A DNA stretch of 64,000 bases, from the NCBI GenBank assembly GCA_017965425.1, contig JAGCPY010000054.1, forward strand, positions 1-64,000, written 5' to 3'. Both the position numbers and the translations under genes were made by a program. This stretch comes from Bacteroidaceae bacterium. GTDB lineage: Bacteria; Bacteroidota; Bacteroidia; Bacteroidales; Bacteroidaceae. The notes beneath the pieces were generated by a model. The model was not told the origin of the DNA, did not search any database, and saw nothing but the letters and a program-made list of their open reading frames with translations. Position 1 is the first letter of the stretch. Every line of letters starts with the position of its first letter. Of this stretch, positions 1 to 8,613 are shown piece by piece.

Positions 1-198
1 CCATACTGGACGGAGATAGTACGGATCATGAGCACGCAGAAGGCGGTGACCTCAGAAGCCGTCAATGCGATGGGCGAGAAGGTCGAAATGAGAATATGCA
101 GTACGCCAACGGAACAGGCCGCTGACATCTACTCCATGTTGAACTACAAGAAAATGCCGTTCCGGAAAATCAAAATCTGTAGAACACAGTCACCATAG
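1..198 (+). CDS. C-terminal end of a probable DDE transposase (partial)
   Basis: An open frame enters from the left edge and ends at TAG (196-198), giving about 65 residues that include PYWTEIVRIMSTQKAVTS and end in FRKIKICRTQSP. The pattern (aromatic and charged stretch, a run of T/S residues, then a short basic tail) resembles the C-terminus of IS4/IS1634-type transposases common in Bacteroidetes. No catalytic residue lies in the visible part, so the family is an inference. It is followed by an inverted repeat and then by the convergent LRR gene. Whether the gene is intact upstream cannot be seen. Confidence 0.45.
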   Translation, partial: PYWTEIVRIMSTQKAVTSEAVNAMGEKVEMRICSTPTEQAADIYSMLNYKKMPFRKIKICRTQSP

Positions 199-207
199 CG
201 AGAATGT

Positions 208-242
208 GAAAGTCGCTGATTAGCAATAAAAATCAGACTTTC
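208..242. terminator. Inverted repeat after the transposase fragment
   Basis: GAAAGTCGCTGATT (208-221) pairs imperfectly with AATCAGACTTTC (231-242) around a 9-nt loop. It lies ten bases after the transposase stop and about 50 bases from the 3' end of the convergent LRR gene. It could serve as a terminator for either gene or be the end of an insertion sequence. No strong T-tract is present. Confidence 0.35.
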
Positions 243-292
243 AGCGTCAAAGTTGGGATAAGTTTACTGGACACCAATAAAATCTTATCTTG

Positions 293-2332
293 TTACTCTT
301 TTCCAAGGATGATGTTCACCAATTTTGTGACATCGGCAATATTCACCACGCCATCGCCATTGATGTCACCAAGGATGGTGAACTCCTTAATCTTTTTGAA
401 TTCTTTCCAATAGTCTGCCGTTTCGTATGCAACTTTGCTGCCAGTTGGAACTTGCAGCGTGATACTGTCACGATTGGGGAATGCCGTTCCTGATGCGATG
501 GAGAATGGAACAGGATTTTCGACCGTTACCTCCGACAGATTGTTGCAGTGATGAAAAGCATATTCACCAATTTGTGTTACACTTTTGGGAATCGTCACGG
601 CCTCCAATGTGTTGCAACCCTCGAATGCATGAGAGCTGATAGTTGATACATTATTTCCAATAGTAATGGATGACAAAGCTGTACAACCCTGGAATGCTCC
701 CGTGCCTATGGTTTCTACGCTGCTGGGCATGATAACTGATGTTAGGCTGCAGCATCCACCAAAGGCTCCGCTGCTAATAGTAGTTATTCCGTTGGGAATA
801 ACGAGCTCCTTGATTTCTGAACCATTGAGATATAGATGATAGTTCTGGGAGATAGGAACAGTGCTCACAAACTTAATATTACACCATACTGTCAAGTCGG
901 AAATGTGAACATTACTGAGATTATCGCAAAACGTAAAGGCATCTACAGCAACACTCTCCACATTCTGGGGGATGGAGATTGATGTCAAGCCATCACAATT
1001 GCAGAATGCAAACTCGCTAATGGTTTTGAGATTGCACGGCAGAACAATGGAAGACAAGCTGGTACAATTATTGAAAGCTCTTTGGGTAATGCACTGAAGA
1101 TTGGTAAAATAGCTCAATTCATCGAAAGACTGAATTGTCTTATTGAAAGTGAATACATTGCCTAAATCTGTCACAGCTGCCGCCTCGTTTTCTTCCAGTT
1201 CCCCGTTCCCGTTGGTGTCCCAGTTCTCGACACAAATACGCTTCACTTCTATGTCGGCGAAGTTAATCTTGGCTGCTATTTCTACGATGCCCCCTTTGAA
1301 GACGTCAGTTGTCCAGCCCGCAGAAGTATATGCGTCCTTTGTGCCGTATGGAACAGCCAGGACGGCATGACTGCTGACAGAATAGCCTGAATAGAATATA
1401 CCCGATGGTTTTAATGCGGATGGAGGGGTCTGCCAGTTGGCTGTTATGGAAGACAGGTCTTTGCAGTCATAGAAAGCACCTTGCTCAATGCTTTCCAGAC
1501 TTGCAGGGAGGGAGATGGAGGATAACCCCGTACATTTGTTGAAGACATACTGGCCAATCGTTTTCATGCCTTCGGGAATGAGAATCGAGGTTAAGCTGGT
1601 GCAGTTTTCGAAAGCTTGGGTGTAAATCGATGAAACTGTAGATGGTATGCTAACGTAAGTCAACTTCGTGCAATCTCTGAATGTCTCACGGCTTATATAT
1701 GAAATGCTGTTGGGCAGGTTGATGGATGTCAAAGCACAACCGCTGAAAGCTCCAGAGCCGATAGTCTTCACGCTTGACGGAATCTCAACGGAGGCAAGAC
1801 TCTCACACGCTGAAAAGGCCCAGCTGCCAATGCGCGTCACACGCCCTGGTATCACAATAGAGGTCAGGTGAGAACAGCCCATGAAGGCATAATCGCCAAT
1901 TGATGTAAGATGACCACTTAAAGTGACAGTAGTCAGTCCCCGACAACTGGAAAAAGCATTATCATCGATACTCGTGACAGTACTTGGAATTTGAACGGAT
2001 ATGAGTTTCGTACAACCACTAAAAGCACCAATGCCGATGTTCACGAGACCTGAAGGAAGCGTGATAGAGGTCAATTCTTTGCAATCATAGAAGGCACGGG
2101 TAGAAATGCCTGTCACGGCGTAAGTAATGCCTTCGTAAGTGACAGAAGCAGGTATCGTCACGTCTCCTTTGTAATAACTACTGCCGTCCTTATAGAACGT
2201 CACTTCCACTTCATTGTTTGTGGATAGCTTGTTGTAATAGATTCCGTTTTCCTTGAAGTCATAGGCCTCAGCCAGATGGCTCATTGTCAGGAGTCCTGTG
2301 ATTGTCATTAACAAAAGCTTGATTCGTTTCAT
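293..2332 (-). CDS. BspA-like leucine-rich-repeat surface protein with dockerin-like C-terminus
   Basis: This secreted protein of 680 residues is built mostly of BspA/TpLRR-type (LRR_5) repeats. More than fifteen units of the form SIxIPxSVxSIGxxAFxGC run through most of its length, with a non-repeat insert in the middle containing an EF-hand-like DTNGNGELEENE. The C-terminus has a dockerin-type calcium motif (GDINGDGVVNIADVTKLVN). I chose the start at 2332 because it gives a clean signal peptide, MKRIKLLLMTITGLLTMSHL; an upstream in-frame ATG at 2470 would place 46 non-signal residues in front. Relatives mediate binding to host proteins or other bacteria, but the ligand here is unknown. The dockerin-like tail is common in Bacteroidales surface proteins and does not imply a cellulosome. 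Confidence 0.88.
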   Translation of the reverse strand: MKRIKLLLMTITGLLTMSHLAEAYDFKENGIYYNKLSTNNEVEVTFYKDGSSYYKGDVTIPASVTYEGITYAVTGISTRAFYDCKELTSITLPSGLVNIGIGAFSGCTKLISVQIPSTVTSIDDNAFSSCRGLTTVTLSGHLTSIGDYAFMGCSHLTSIVIPGRVTRIGSWAFSACESLASVEIPSSVKTIGSGAFSGCALTSINLPNSISYISRETFRDCTKLTYVSIPSTVSSIYTQAFENCTSLTSILIPEGMKTIGQYVFNKCTGLSSISLPASLESIEQGAFYDCKDLSSITANWQTPPSALKPSGIFYSGYSVSSHAVLAVPYGTKDAYTSAGWTTDVFKGGIVEIAAKINFADIEVKRICVENWDTNGNGELEENEAAAVTDLGNVFTFNKTIQSFDELSYFTNLQCITQRAFNNCTSLSSIVLPCNLKTISEFAFCNCDGLTSISIPQNVESVAVDAFTFCDNLSNVHISDLTVWCNIKFVSTVPISQNYHLYLNGSEIKELVIPNGITTISSGAFGGCCSLTSVIMPSSVETIGTGAFQGCTALSSITIGNNVSTISSHAFEGCNTLEAVTIPKSVTQIGEYAFHHCNNLSEVTVENPVPFSIASGTAFPNRDSITLQVPTGSKVAYETADYWKEFKKIKEFTILGDINGDGVVNIADVTKLVNIILGKE

Positions 2333-2796
2333 TTTCTTGATGCTTTCATTGCCCCTCCAGTCCCTCGAGAAGCTGTTATAAATACTGAAGCGTGGAACTG
2401 TATGTCCCATCTTCAAGCTGAAGGCCGTGAGAAAGCCCAAGTAGAAAAGATGATATAGTTTCAGTTCCACGCTAACGCGTGAAGCTGCTATGTCGTCTTC
2501 GTTCTACTTAGAGCCATTATTACAGGACTCCGAGGATTCTATGCAATGAATGAAAATTTCTCACGTTTTCAGCTTGCAAGAGAAGAGCATAACGCTTCGT
2601 TTATTTCAATATGTTAAGTCAGACCGCTGCCTGATTGTAAGCACTATCCTCCTTCGCACTCTGTCGGTTGACAGACATTTCCGTTTGGACTTAATCGCCG
2701 ACACGAAAAGCGGCATGAGAATGGTCTCACGCCGCAAAAGTACAGAGATAATTTGGTTTGGCCAAGGAAAAGTAGGAAAATGTTTCCGAGGAGAGC
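2333..2796. other. Long non-coding gap with possible LRR leader
   Basis: There is no convincing gene here. On the minus strand a TACTTTTG -7 box (2735-2742), with CTTG (2763-2766) 20 nt further upstream, would start a roughly 400-nt leader for the LRR gene. Inside the leader an 11-bp perfect inverted repeat (2390-2400 and 2462-2472, GCGTGGAACTG and its complement) encloses 61 nt. A 36-codon minus-strand frame beginning MPLFVSAIKSKRKC is visible, but I have no independent support for translation. Confidence 0.35.
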
Positions 2797-4125
2797 TTAA
2801 TAGTTGAACTCGCCGAACTCGCTGCGGATGGTGAGTGAACGCGGGCCTTCTTCGATGTGGCCGATGACTTGGGCATCGATATGGAAGCTCTTGCTGACGG
2901 CGATGACCGTGTCTGCATCTTCGGGACGGACATAGACTTCCAGACGATGACCACAGTTGAAGACTTTGTACATCTCGCTCCAGTCGGCACCACTTTCTTC
3001 GGCGATGATGCGGAAGAGGGGCGGCACGGGGAACATGTTGTCCTTCACGACGCGACAGTTCTCTCCCACGAAGTGCAGTACCTTGGTTTGTGCGCCGCCA
3101 GTGCAATGCACCATACCGTGGATGCGGGGTCGGAGCTGGTCGAGGAGGACTTTGACGACAGGCGCATAGGTGCGAGTAGGGGAGAGGACGAGTTTTCCGA
3201 CGGTTGGAAGCCCATCCACAGCCCCTCCCTGGGGAGAGGTGTTCTTTGCTGCTTGCCCGCTGCCTGTTTGTTCTCCCCTCGCCAGGGAGGGTGCGGGAGT
3301 ATCGGCGAGGGAACCGTCGAGCACACTGTCGAACAGGTAATGGCCGCTATACACCAGTTCTTCGGGAACAGCATGGTTGTAGGTCTCGGGATAACGCTCT
3401 GCAAGGTATTTGCTGAAAACGTCGTGGCGGGCAGAAGTGAGGCCGTTGCTGCCCATTCCGCCGTTATATTCTTTTTCGTAGGTGGCCTGTCCGAAACTGG
3501 CGAGACCCACGATGACATCACCAGCGCGGATGTTGGCGTTATTGATGACGTCGGCACGCCGCATACGGCAGGTGACGGTGCTATCAACAATGATGGTGCG
3601 CACGAGGTCGCCTACGTCAGCCGTCTCGCCCCCCGTGGCGTAGATGCCGATGCCCATGCTGCGCAACTCAGCCAGGAGCTCGTCGGTGCCGTTGATGATG
3701 GCAGAGATAACCTCGCCAGGGATGAGCATCTTGTTGCGCCCAATGGTGCTGCTGACGAGGATGTTATCCACGGCCCCCACGCACAGCAGGTCATCGGTGT
3801 TCATGATGAGAGCGTCCTGCGCGATGCCTTTCCACACGCTGAGGTCGCCAGTCTCGCGCCAGTAGGCGTATGCAAGGCTGCTCTTGGTGCCGGCGCCGTC
3901 GGCGTGCATGATGTTGCAGTACTCAGGGTCGCCACCAAGGATGTCGGGAATGATCTTGCAGAAGGCTTGTGGGAAGATGCCTTTGTCGATGTTCTTGATG
4001 GCGGCATGGACGTCCTCCTTGGCGGCAGAGACGCCACGAGAAAGGTAGCGGGCAGAAGATTCTCCCCCTGCCTTTCCTGTCAGAGAGGAAGCAGGATGTA
4101 TTTGAGTGGATGTGTTCTTTTCCAT
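2797..4125 (-). CDS. purM: Phosphoribosylformylglycinamidine cyclo-ligase (AIR synthetase)
   Basis: PurM catalyses the ATP-dependent ring closure of FGAM to AIR, the fifth step of purine synthesis, in the cytosol. Recognisable elements are HADGAGTKSSLAY, the DALIMNTDDLLCVGA helix, GIYATGGETADVGDLVRT and, near the end, HCTGGAQTKVL followed by FNCGHRLEVYV. At 442 residues it is longer than the roughly 390 I expect for Bacteroidales PurM. The excess is explained by two low-complexity inserts that match the dispersed palindromic repeat: residues about 9-24 (PASSLTGKAGGE) and about 274-305 (PAPSLARG...DGLP). Both keep the frame. The neighbours on this strand are not purine genes, but purC and the AICAR transformylase lie 3.5 kb and 16 kb away. 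The function call is firm; whether the inserts affect activity is unknown. Confidence 0.93.
   Translation of the reverse strand: MEKNTSTQIHPASSLTGKAGGESSARYLSRGVSAAKEDVHAAIKNIDKGIFPQAFCKIIPDILGGDPEYCNIMHADGAGTKSSLAYAYWRETGDLSVWKGIAQDALIMNTDDLLCVGAVDNILVSSTIGRNKMLIPGEVISAIINGTDELLAELRSMGIGIYATGGETADVGDLVRTIIVDSTVTCRMRRADVINNANIRAGDVIVGLASFGQATYEKEYNGGMGSNGLTSARHDVFSKYLAERYPETYNHAVPEELVYSGHYLFDSVLDGSLADTPAPSLARGEQTGSGQAAKNTSPQGGAVDGLPTVGKLVLSPTRTYAPVVKVLLDQLRPRIHGMVHCTGGAQTKVLHFVGENCRVVKDNMFPVPPLFRIIAEESGADWSEMYKVFNCGHRLEVYVRPEDADTVIAVSKSFHIDAQVIGHIEEGPRSLTIRSEFGEFNY
3210..3304 (-). repeat. Palindromic repeat translated in frame inside purM
   Basis: A two-hairpin element of about 95 bp. CCCCTCCCTGGGGAG and CTCCCCTCGCCAGGGAGG are joined by a linker rich in AACAAACAGGCAGC on the minus strand. 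The same architecture, linker and reading frame occur twice in the PspC-domain gene (32886-32985 and 33352-33462). It encodes PAPSLARGEQTGSGQAAKNT and then SPQGGAVDGLP. Confidence 0.8.
4060..4100 (-). repeat. Short palindromic repeat at the 5' end of purM
   Basis: Minus-strand sequence encoding HPASSLTGKAGGESSA. The peptide matches the IPSLAGKAGGGSWA segment of the uxaA insert at 26 kb, which marks it as another copy of the in-frame repeat family. It lies in front of the conserved PurM core. Confidence 0.6.
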
Positions 4126-4194
4126 TGCATGTTAGTTGGGCTATACGTTGAGGATGTCATTTATTCAAGTTTTGCAAGTGGTATTTAACGGCCT

Positions 4195-4276
4195 GAAAGA
4201 CCAACGAGCAGTCAGCCCGGTGCATCGCCCTGGGTTTGAACCACGAGCGAATATCCGCCCTGAAGGGCGAAAGTAA
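4195..4276. repeat. Dispersed intergenic palindromic repeat (copy A)
   Basis: Contains GAGCAGTCAGCCC, a CGCCCTGGGT block and CGCCCTGAAGGGCG hairpin sequence. The same order of blocks recurs at 41456-41552, with an inverted partner at 41555-41650. It fills most of the 190-bp gap between purM and lemA and may separate their transcripts. Confidence 0.6.
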
Positions 4277-4316
4277 GCATTATTAACTAGACTGCAAAGG
4301 ATTATGACGAAAAATG

Positions 4317-4943
4317 TCAGAATTGAACTTCCGGTGCTTTCTCGGCTCCGGCCTCGGCTGCAAACATCGTCTTCTTCTCGAAACCGAATATCATGGCCCA
4401 GATGTTGTTGGGGAACTTGCGGACGCTGACGTTATAGGTCTGCACGGCTTCGTTGTAGAGGCGGCGAGACTCGGCAATGCGGTTCTCGGTGCCTTCGAGT
4501 TGTGCTTGCAGTTCACTGAACTGTTCGTTGGCTTTCAGGTCGGGATAGTTTTCCGATACAGCCAGCAGGCGTCCCAGCGCTTGGCTGACTTCGCCCTGTG
4601 CGGCTTGGAAAGCGGCAATCTGTTCGGGCGTAGCTTTTGTCGGGTCGATGGTGATTTGCGTGGCTTTGCTACGTGCTGCGATGACTGCTTCCAGCGTTTC
4701 GCTTTCGTGGGCAGCATAGCCTTTGACGGTGTTGACAAGGTTAGGGATGAGGTCGGCACGGCGTTGGTACTGTGTCTGAACGTCAGCCCATTTCTGTTGG
4801 ACGGTTTCTTCCTGTTCAACCAGTTTGTTGTAGGTGCAGCTGGTGAGAGAGAAAGATAGCATGACAAGAAGCAGAAGAAGAGATCCGCCTCTCACCCTTC
4901 CTTGCTGGGACGGGGTAATTGCTTTTGAAGAGAGAGTTTTCAT
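4317..4943 (-). CDS. lemA: LemA family protein
   Basis: This 208-residue LemA-type protein is a membrane-anchored helical-bundle protein of unknown biochemical role. Visible features are an N-terminal hydrophobic segment ending in SLTSC (lipobox-like), then the family core: YNKLVEQEETVQQKWADV, QYQRRADLIPNLVNTVKGYA, and a C-terminal RRLYNEAVQTYNVSVRKFP with MFGFEKK-like residues. The start at 4943 gives the signal sequence MKTLSSKAITPSQQGRVRGG followed by the hydrophobic stretch; the longer upstream frame is Ala/Ser-rich and unlikely. The n-region contains PSQQGRVRGGS, which looks like a translated piece of the dispersed repeat. It follows the TPM-domain gene by 46 bp, a pairing seen in many bacteria, so the two probably act together at the envelope. 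Confidence 0.9.
   Translation of the reverse strand: MKTLSSKAITPSQQGRVRGGSLLLLLVMLSFSLTSCTYNKLVEQEETVQQKWADVQTQYQRRADLIPNLVNTVKGYAAHESETLEAVIAARSKATQITIDPTKATPEQIAAFQAAQGEVSQALGRLLAVSENYPDLKANEQFSELQAQLEGTENRIAESRRLYNEAVQTYNVSVRKFPNNIWAMIFGFEKKTMFAAEAGAEKAPEVQF
4886..4918 (-). repeat. Repeat-derived segment in the LemA signal peptide
   Basis: Minus-strand ACCCCGTCCCAGCAAGGAAG followed by GGTGAGAGGCGG resembles one hairpin of the palindromic family and is translated as TPSQQGRVRGGS, just before the hydrophobic core of the signal sequence. Confidence 0.5.
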
Positions 4944-4989
4944 AATCATTTGTTTTTTAATAGTTGATAGTATTGTTAGAATTGTTGCT

Positions 4990-5910
4990 TCAGAATCTGC
5001 CGCCTGCACCTCCGCCGCCGAACGATCCTCCGCCGAATGATCCGCCGCTGAAGGAACGTCCACCACCGCCGAAGAAGCTGCCGCCAAGAGCACCGCCGGC
5101 TGCTGCGGCACCGCTGCCCGAATGAAGGTCTTCGTCCCAATGGAGTTCCTTGGTGAAGTAGCAGTTGGAACAACGGTAGGTGTCGTGGTGTGTGCGAATG
5201 CCAAGACGTTTGTTCTTGGTCGTGTAGCTGCTAATCTTTTTCATTTTATACTGATGGCAGCTGGGGCAATACGATTTCATGCGATGGTCCCACCAGATGC
5301 CTACTCCGATGAGGATGAGGCCCAGCAACATAGCAATGCAGAACCAGAAGAGTGCGGTGGCGTCGTCATTGTCGAAGTCCGATGAGCCCACCAAGGAATC
5401 GTCGCCGTCGATGTAGGCTTTGATGGCGCGGACGGTGTTCAGCATAGCTTCGTCCCAGTCGCCTTCACGCAGTGATGGCAGCATCTGATGGTTCTCGATG
5501 CGTTTGCAGATGGCGTCGGGCAGTGTCCCTTCGAGACCTCGGCCGGTGAGTATATAATAAGCTCGGTCGCCGGTAGAGAGCAGGATGATGAGTCCCGTAT
5601 TCTGTTCCTTGGAACCGATGGCGTACTTGTGGGCGAGCGCCATACAGAAATCATAGGTTTCACCTCCTTCGATGCGCTCGACAACGGCGAGAACCGTTTG
5701 CACGCCATGCCCCGTTTCCATCTGTCCGAGCCAAAGGTTGAGGGAATCGACTGTCGTTTGCGAGAGGATGCCATCAGGGTTGGAGACATACTGCGTCTTG
5801 TCTTGCAGGTAAGGTATGGGCAGGTTGTCGGGTGTGTAAATGGCAGCCATGAGGGTGGAAACTGCCACAAACCACGTCAACAGAATAAGAAGGACTCTTT
5901 TCATGTGCAT
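4990..5910 (-). CDS. TPM-domain (YgcG-type) membrane protein
   Basis: A protein of 306 residues with a signal peptide (residues 1-23), a TPM domain (about 30-165, with VSNPDGILSQTTVDSLN and TGLIILLSTGDRAYYILTGR), a transmembrane segment (about 185-207), a four-cysteine zinc-ribbon-like motif (YCPSCHQ and YRCSNCYF), and a C-terminal Gly/Ser-rich tail ending GGGGAGGRF. TPM domains bind acidic phospholipids or have weak phosphatase activity in other systems; the role here is unknown. It lies between aroE (60 bp upstream) and lemA (46 bp downstream) on the same strand. An alternative start two codons in (5904, MKRVLL) is equally plausible. Confidence 0.85.
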   Translation of the reverse strand: MHMKRVLLILLTWFVAVSTLMAAIYTPDNLPIPYLQDKTQYVSNPDGILSQTTVDSLNLWLGQMETGHGVQTVLAVVERIEGGETYDFCMALAHKYAIGSKEQNTGLIILLSTGDRAYYILTGRGLEGTLPDAICKRIENHQMLPSLREGDWDEAMLNTVRAIKAYIDGDDSLVGSSDFDNDDATALFWFCIAMLLGLILIGVGIWWDHRMKSYCPSCHQYKMKKISSYTTKNKRLGIRTHHDTYRCSNCYFTKELHWDEDLHSGSGAAAAGGALGGSFFGGGGRSFSGGSFGGGSFGGGGAGGRF

Positions 5911-5970
5911 GTTGCCTTTTTGTTCTTTTATGGTTTTCAGGTGTGTTTAGTAACCCACCGATGAGAGAAT

Positions 5971-6843
5971 TTATTCGTTCCCGTTCCAGAATGTCCAGCT
6001 GGCAAGTGCTTGGAGCTGGAGCATTTCGAGGCCGCCTTTGATGATCGCCCCTTGTTCGCGACCCCGACGGAGGAAGAGGGTTTCTTCGGGGTTATAGACG
6101 AGGTCGTAAAGGAGGTGGCGTGGCGTGAGGGCCTTGTAAGGGATGTCTGGGCAGGCATCGACTTTCGGATACATGCCGAGGGGTGTGCAGTTGACGATGA
6201 CGGTGTAGTCTGCCAAAAGTTCGGGAGTGAGGTCTGAGTAGGTAAAAGGGGAGGTGAAGGCTTCGGCTGGAACACCTGTGGACGCTTGATGTTCCTTTTT
6301 TCGGCTTACGTAGCGCCATTCAAGACCTAACTTCTCGAGGCCGTGGCAGATGGCCTTGGAAGCTCCGCCCGTACCGAGGACGAGGGCACGGCGATGATGC
6401 GGCTGGAGCAAGGGACGGATGCTGTCCATGAAGCCGATGATGTCGGAATTGAAGCCCTTGAGGAAACGCTGCTTTCCCTCTTGTTGGGAAGAGGATGCCG
6501 GGCTGACCCTGATGACGTTGACGGCACCGATGGCGCGGGCTTCGTCGGAGAGCTCGTCGAGGTAGGGGATGACCGCCTGCTTATGAGGAAGTGTCACGTT
6601 GAGGCCTCGGAGGTCGGGATGCTCGTCAAGAAGGCGGGGGAGGGTGTCTAAGGAAGGCAGCTCGAAGTTGACGTATTCGGCATCGATGCCTTCTTGGGCA
6701 AACTTCTTATTAAAGAACGTGCGCGAGAAAGAATGTCCGAGGGGATAGCCAAGGAGGCCGAAGAGGGCAGAACCACCTCCCAACTCCTTCCTGGGAGGAT
6801 GGGAGTCGGTTCCCTTAGACAGTTGAAAATCTTTTTCTTCCAT
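5971..6843 (-). CDS. aroE: Shikimate dehydrogenase
   Basis: AroE performs the NADPH-dependent reduction of 3-dehydroshikimate to shikimate in aromatic amino-acid synthesis. The substrate site is clear: YPLGHSFSRTFFN, NVTLPHKQ with the catalytic Lys, and GFNSDIIGF with the Asp. So is the nucleotide site (LGTGGASKAI, NCTPLGMYP). At 290 residues it is longer than the roughly 250 usual in Bacteroidales. The first 27 residues contain DSHPPRKELGGGS, and a loop after the AVNVIR strand carries SPASSSQQEGKQR; both correspond to pieces of the dispersed palindromic repeat. The upstream menG gene is 49 bp away. If the first insert is ignored, the conserved fold begins at FGLLGYPLG with no closer Met, so the repeat may supply the actual start. 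Confidence 0.93.
   Translation of the reverse strand: MEEKDFQLSKGTDSHPPRKELGGGSALFGLLGYPLGHSFSRTFFNKKFAQEGIDAEYVNFELPSLDTLPRLLDEHPDLRGLNVTLPHKQAVIPYLDELSDEARAIGAVNVIRVSPASSSQQEGKQRFLKGFNSDIIGFMDSIRPLLQPHHRRALVLGTGGASKAICHGLEKLGLEWRYVSRKKEHQASTGVPAEAFTSPFTYSDLTPELLADYTVIVNCTPLGMYPKVDACPDIPYKALTPRHLLYDLVYNPEETLFLRRGREQGAIIKGGLEMLQLQALASWTFWNGNE
6470..6500 (-). repeat. Repeat-like hairpin inside aroE
   Basis: TTTCCCTCTTGTTGGGAAGAGG contains an imperfect TTCCC/GGGAA stem and encodes SSSQQEGKQR in a loop where other AroE proteins have only a short turn. It is weaker than the other members of the family. Confidence 0.4.
6768..6814 (-). repeat. Palindromic repeat at the 5' end of aroE
   Basis: A long imperfect palindrome. 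GAACCACCTCCCA pairs with TGGGAGTCGGTTC around a CTCCTTCCTGGGAGGA core. It is translated as GTDSHPPRKELGGGS ahead of the conserved AroE fold. Confidence 0.7.
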
Positions 6844-6892
6844 TTGCTATTGGATGATGGGCTCTTCCTTTGCGGGGAGCGGGGAGGAGTGT

Positions 6893-7666
6893 TCACTTAG
6901 TGGCCAAGTACATGGTCGAAAGTCCGAAGGTGAAGCGTTTATATTGCACGTCTTTGAAGCCGCATTGGCGTAGAATGGGTGCCAGCACCTCGGCTTGTGG
7001 AAAGGCGGCCATGGATTGTGGCAGATAGGTGTAGGCGCTGTCGTCGTGGCTGATGAACCGTCCGATGAAGGGCATGACGGTGTGCGCATAGAAATGAAAG
7101 AGCTGCTTCATTGGAAAGCGAGGCGGTGTCGTCAGTTCCACGAGCATCAGGTGTCCTCCCGTCTTGAGCACCCGGCACATTTCCTTGATGCCGGCTTTGA
7201 GGTTCTCGAAGTTGCGGGCTCCGTATGCGATGGTGACGGCGTCAAAGGTTTCGCTTTTAAACGACAAGTCGGTGCAATCGTCTTTGTCAAAGAAGATGAC
7301 ATTGTCGAGCCCGGCCTTCTTCACTTTTGCTTGCGCGATCTCCATCATCTGTTCGCTGATGTCCACGCCAATGATGCGCGTGGGGTCGAGGCGTCGTGCG
7401 GCCAGGATGGCAAAGTCGCCTGTGCCCGTGGCCACGTCGAGGATGACTTCAGGGGCGAAGGGGCGTAAGGCATCAATGGCCTTTTTTCGCCATCGGCGGT
7501 CGATGCCAAGGGAGAGCGTGTGGTTGAGGCGGTCGTAGGTGGGTGCGATGCGGTTGAACATGGCTTCGACCGCAGGTCTTTTCACCTTGTTCACATGTCC
7601 GCTGGGGGTGGAGGGAGTGACCTCAACGGGTTCTTGGCAGTAGCTTCTCAATTTGTGCCGAGCCAT
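6893..7666 (-). CDS. menG: Demethylmenaquinone methyltransferase
   Basis: MenG/UbiE transfers a methyl group from S-adenosylmethionine to demethylmenaquinone, the last step of menaquinone synthesis. The 257-residue protein shows the family signatures [20 protein letters not shown] and W-R-K-K, the SAM-binding glycine loop [12 protein letters not shown] with the acidic residue in GVDISEQMM, and the second signature region [18 protein letters not shown]. The N-terminal 25 residues (Pro/Thr-rich, [11 protein letters not shown]) precede the conserved core. Its start overlaps the end of purC by 19 bp, so translation is probably coupled within phoH-purC-menG-aroE. Confidence 0.93.
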   Translation of the reverse strand: MARHKLRSYCQEPVEVTPSTPSGHVNKVKRPAVEAMFNRIAPTYDRLNHTLSLGIDRRWRKKAIDALRPFAPEVILDVATGTGDFAILAARRLDPTRIIGVDISEQMMEIAQAKVKKAGLDNVIFFDKDDCTDLSFKSETFDAVTIAYGARNFENLKAGIKEMCRVLKTGGHLMLVELTTPPRFPMKQLFHFYAHTVMPFIGRFISHDDSAYTYLPQSMAAFPQAEVLAPILRQCGFKDVQYKRFTFGLSTMYLATK

Positions 7667-8613
7667 GCTTTTACGTTTTTCTCGATGCGTTCAGAGAGGG
7701 AGGCTTCGGCGTTGGAACCATCGCGTGCATTGGCACGCTCGAAGGGCTGTCCCACGATGTGCTCATAGAGCTCGATGTAGCGGTCGCTGATGCTGTCCAC
7801 GAACTCGTCGGTCAGTTCCGGCATCACGTCTCCGGGGCGGTTCATGAAGTCGTGGTCGATGAGCCATTGGCGCACGAACTCTTTGGACAGCTGGCGTTGC
7901 GGTTCTCCCTTCGCGAACTTCTCTTCGTAGCCTTCAGCGTAGAAATAGCGGCTGCTGTCGGGCGTGTGGATTTCGTCGATGAGGATGACCTTGCCGTCTC
8001 GCTTGCCGAACTCGTACTTGGTATCGACGAGGATCAGTCCCTTCTTGGCTGCGATCTCGGTGCCACGCTGGAAGAGGGCACGCGTGTAACGTTCCATGAC
8101 TTCATAATCCTCGGCACTGACAATACCCTGACGGATAATCTCTTCGCGTGAGATGTTCTCGTCGTGTCCTTCGTCGGCCTTGGTGGTGGGGGTGATGATG
8201 GGTTCGGGAAAACGTTCGTTCTCGCGCATCCCGTCGGGCAGGCGTACGCCGCAGAGCTCGCGGCAGCCGTTCTTGTACTCGCGCCAGGCAGAGCCTGTGA
8301 GGTAGCCGCGGATGATCATTTCCACCCGGAAGCCATCGGCTTTCAAGCCCACGGTCACCATTGGGTCTGGAGTGGCCAGCTTCCAGTTGGGCACGATGTC
8401 GGCGGTGGCGTCGAGGAACGAGGCGGCAATCTGGTTCAGCACCTGCCCCTTGAAGGGGATGCCTTTGGGCAGGACGACGTCGAAGGCCGAGATGCGGTCG
8501 GTGGCCACCATGACCATGAGGTCGTCGTTGATGTTGTACACGTCGCGTACCTTACCGTGGTACACGCTCTTTTGTCCTTCAAAGTGGAAGTCAGTTTGTG
8601 TGAGTGCTTTCAT
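7648..8613 (-). CDS. purC: Phosphoribosylaminoimidazole-succinocarboxamide synthase
   Basis: PurC ligates aspartate to CAIR with ATP, giving SAICAR in purine synthesis. The 321-residue form with [43 protein letters not shown], and the [10 protein letters not shown] and [13 protein letters not shown] motifs belongs to the longer PurC type found in Bacteroidetes and eukaryotes. It overlaps the downstream end of phoH by 23 bp and the start of menG by 19 bp, which implies one transcript. The final residues ([15 protein letters not shown]) fit a normal helical C-terminus; I see no inserted repeat in this gene. Confidence 0.95.
   Translation of the reverse strand: MKALTQTDFHFEGQKSVYHGKVRDVYNINDDLMVMVATDRISAFDVVLPKGIPFKGQVLNQIAASFLDATADIVPNWKLATPDPMVTVGLKADGFRVEMIIRGYLTGSAWREYKNGCRELCGVRLPDGMRENERFPEPIITPTTKADEGHDENISREEIIRQGIVSAEDYEVMERYTRALFQRGTEIAAKKGLILVDTKYEFGKRDGKVILIDEIHTPDSSRYFYAEGYEEKFAKGEPQRQLSKEFVRQWLIDHDFMNRPGDVMPELTDEFVDSISDRYIELYEHIVGQPFERANARDGSNAEASLSERIEKNVKAWLGTN

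Noticed and set aside
2857..4188. Long plus-strand open frame of 443 codons opposite purM
   Set aside because: It is antisense to purM, which has all family motifs. The opposite frame is open only because of codon bias and has an Ala/Val/Asp-rich composition.
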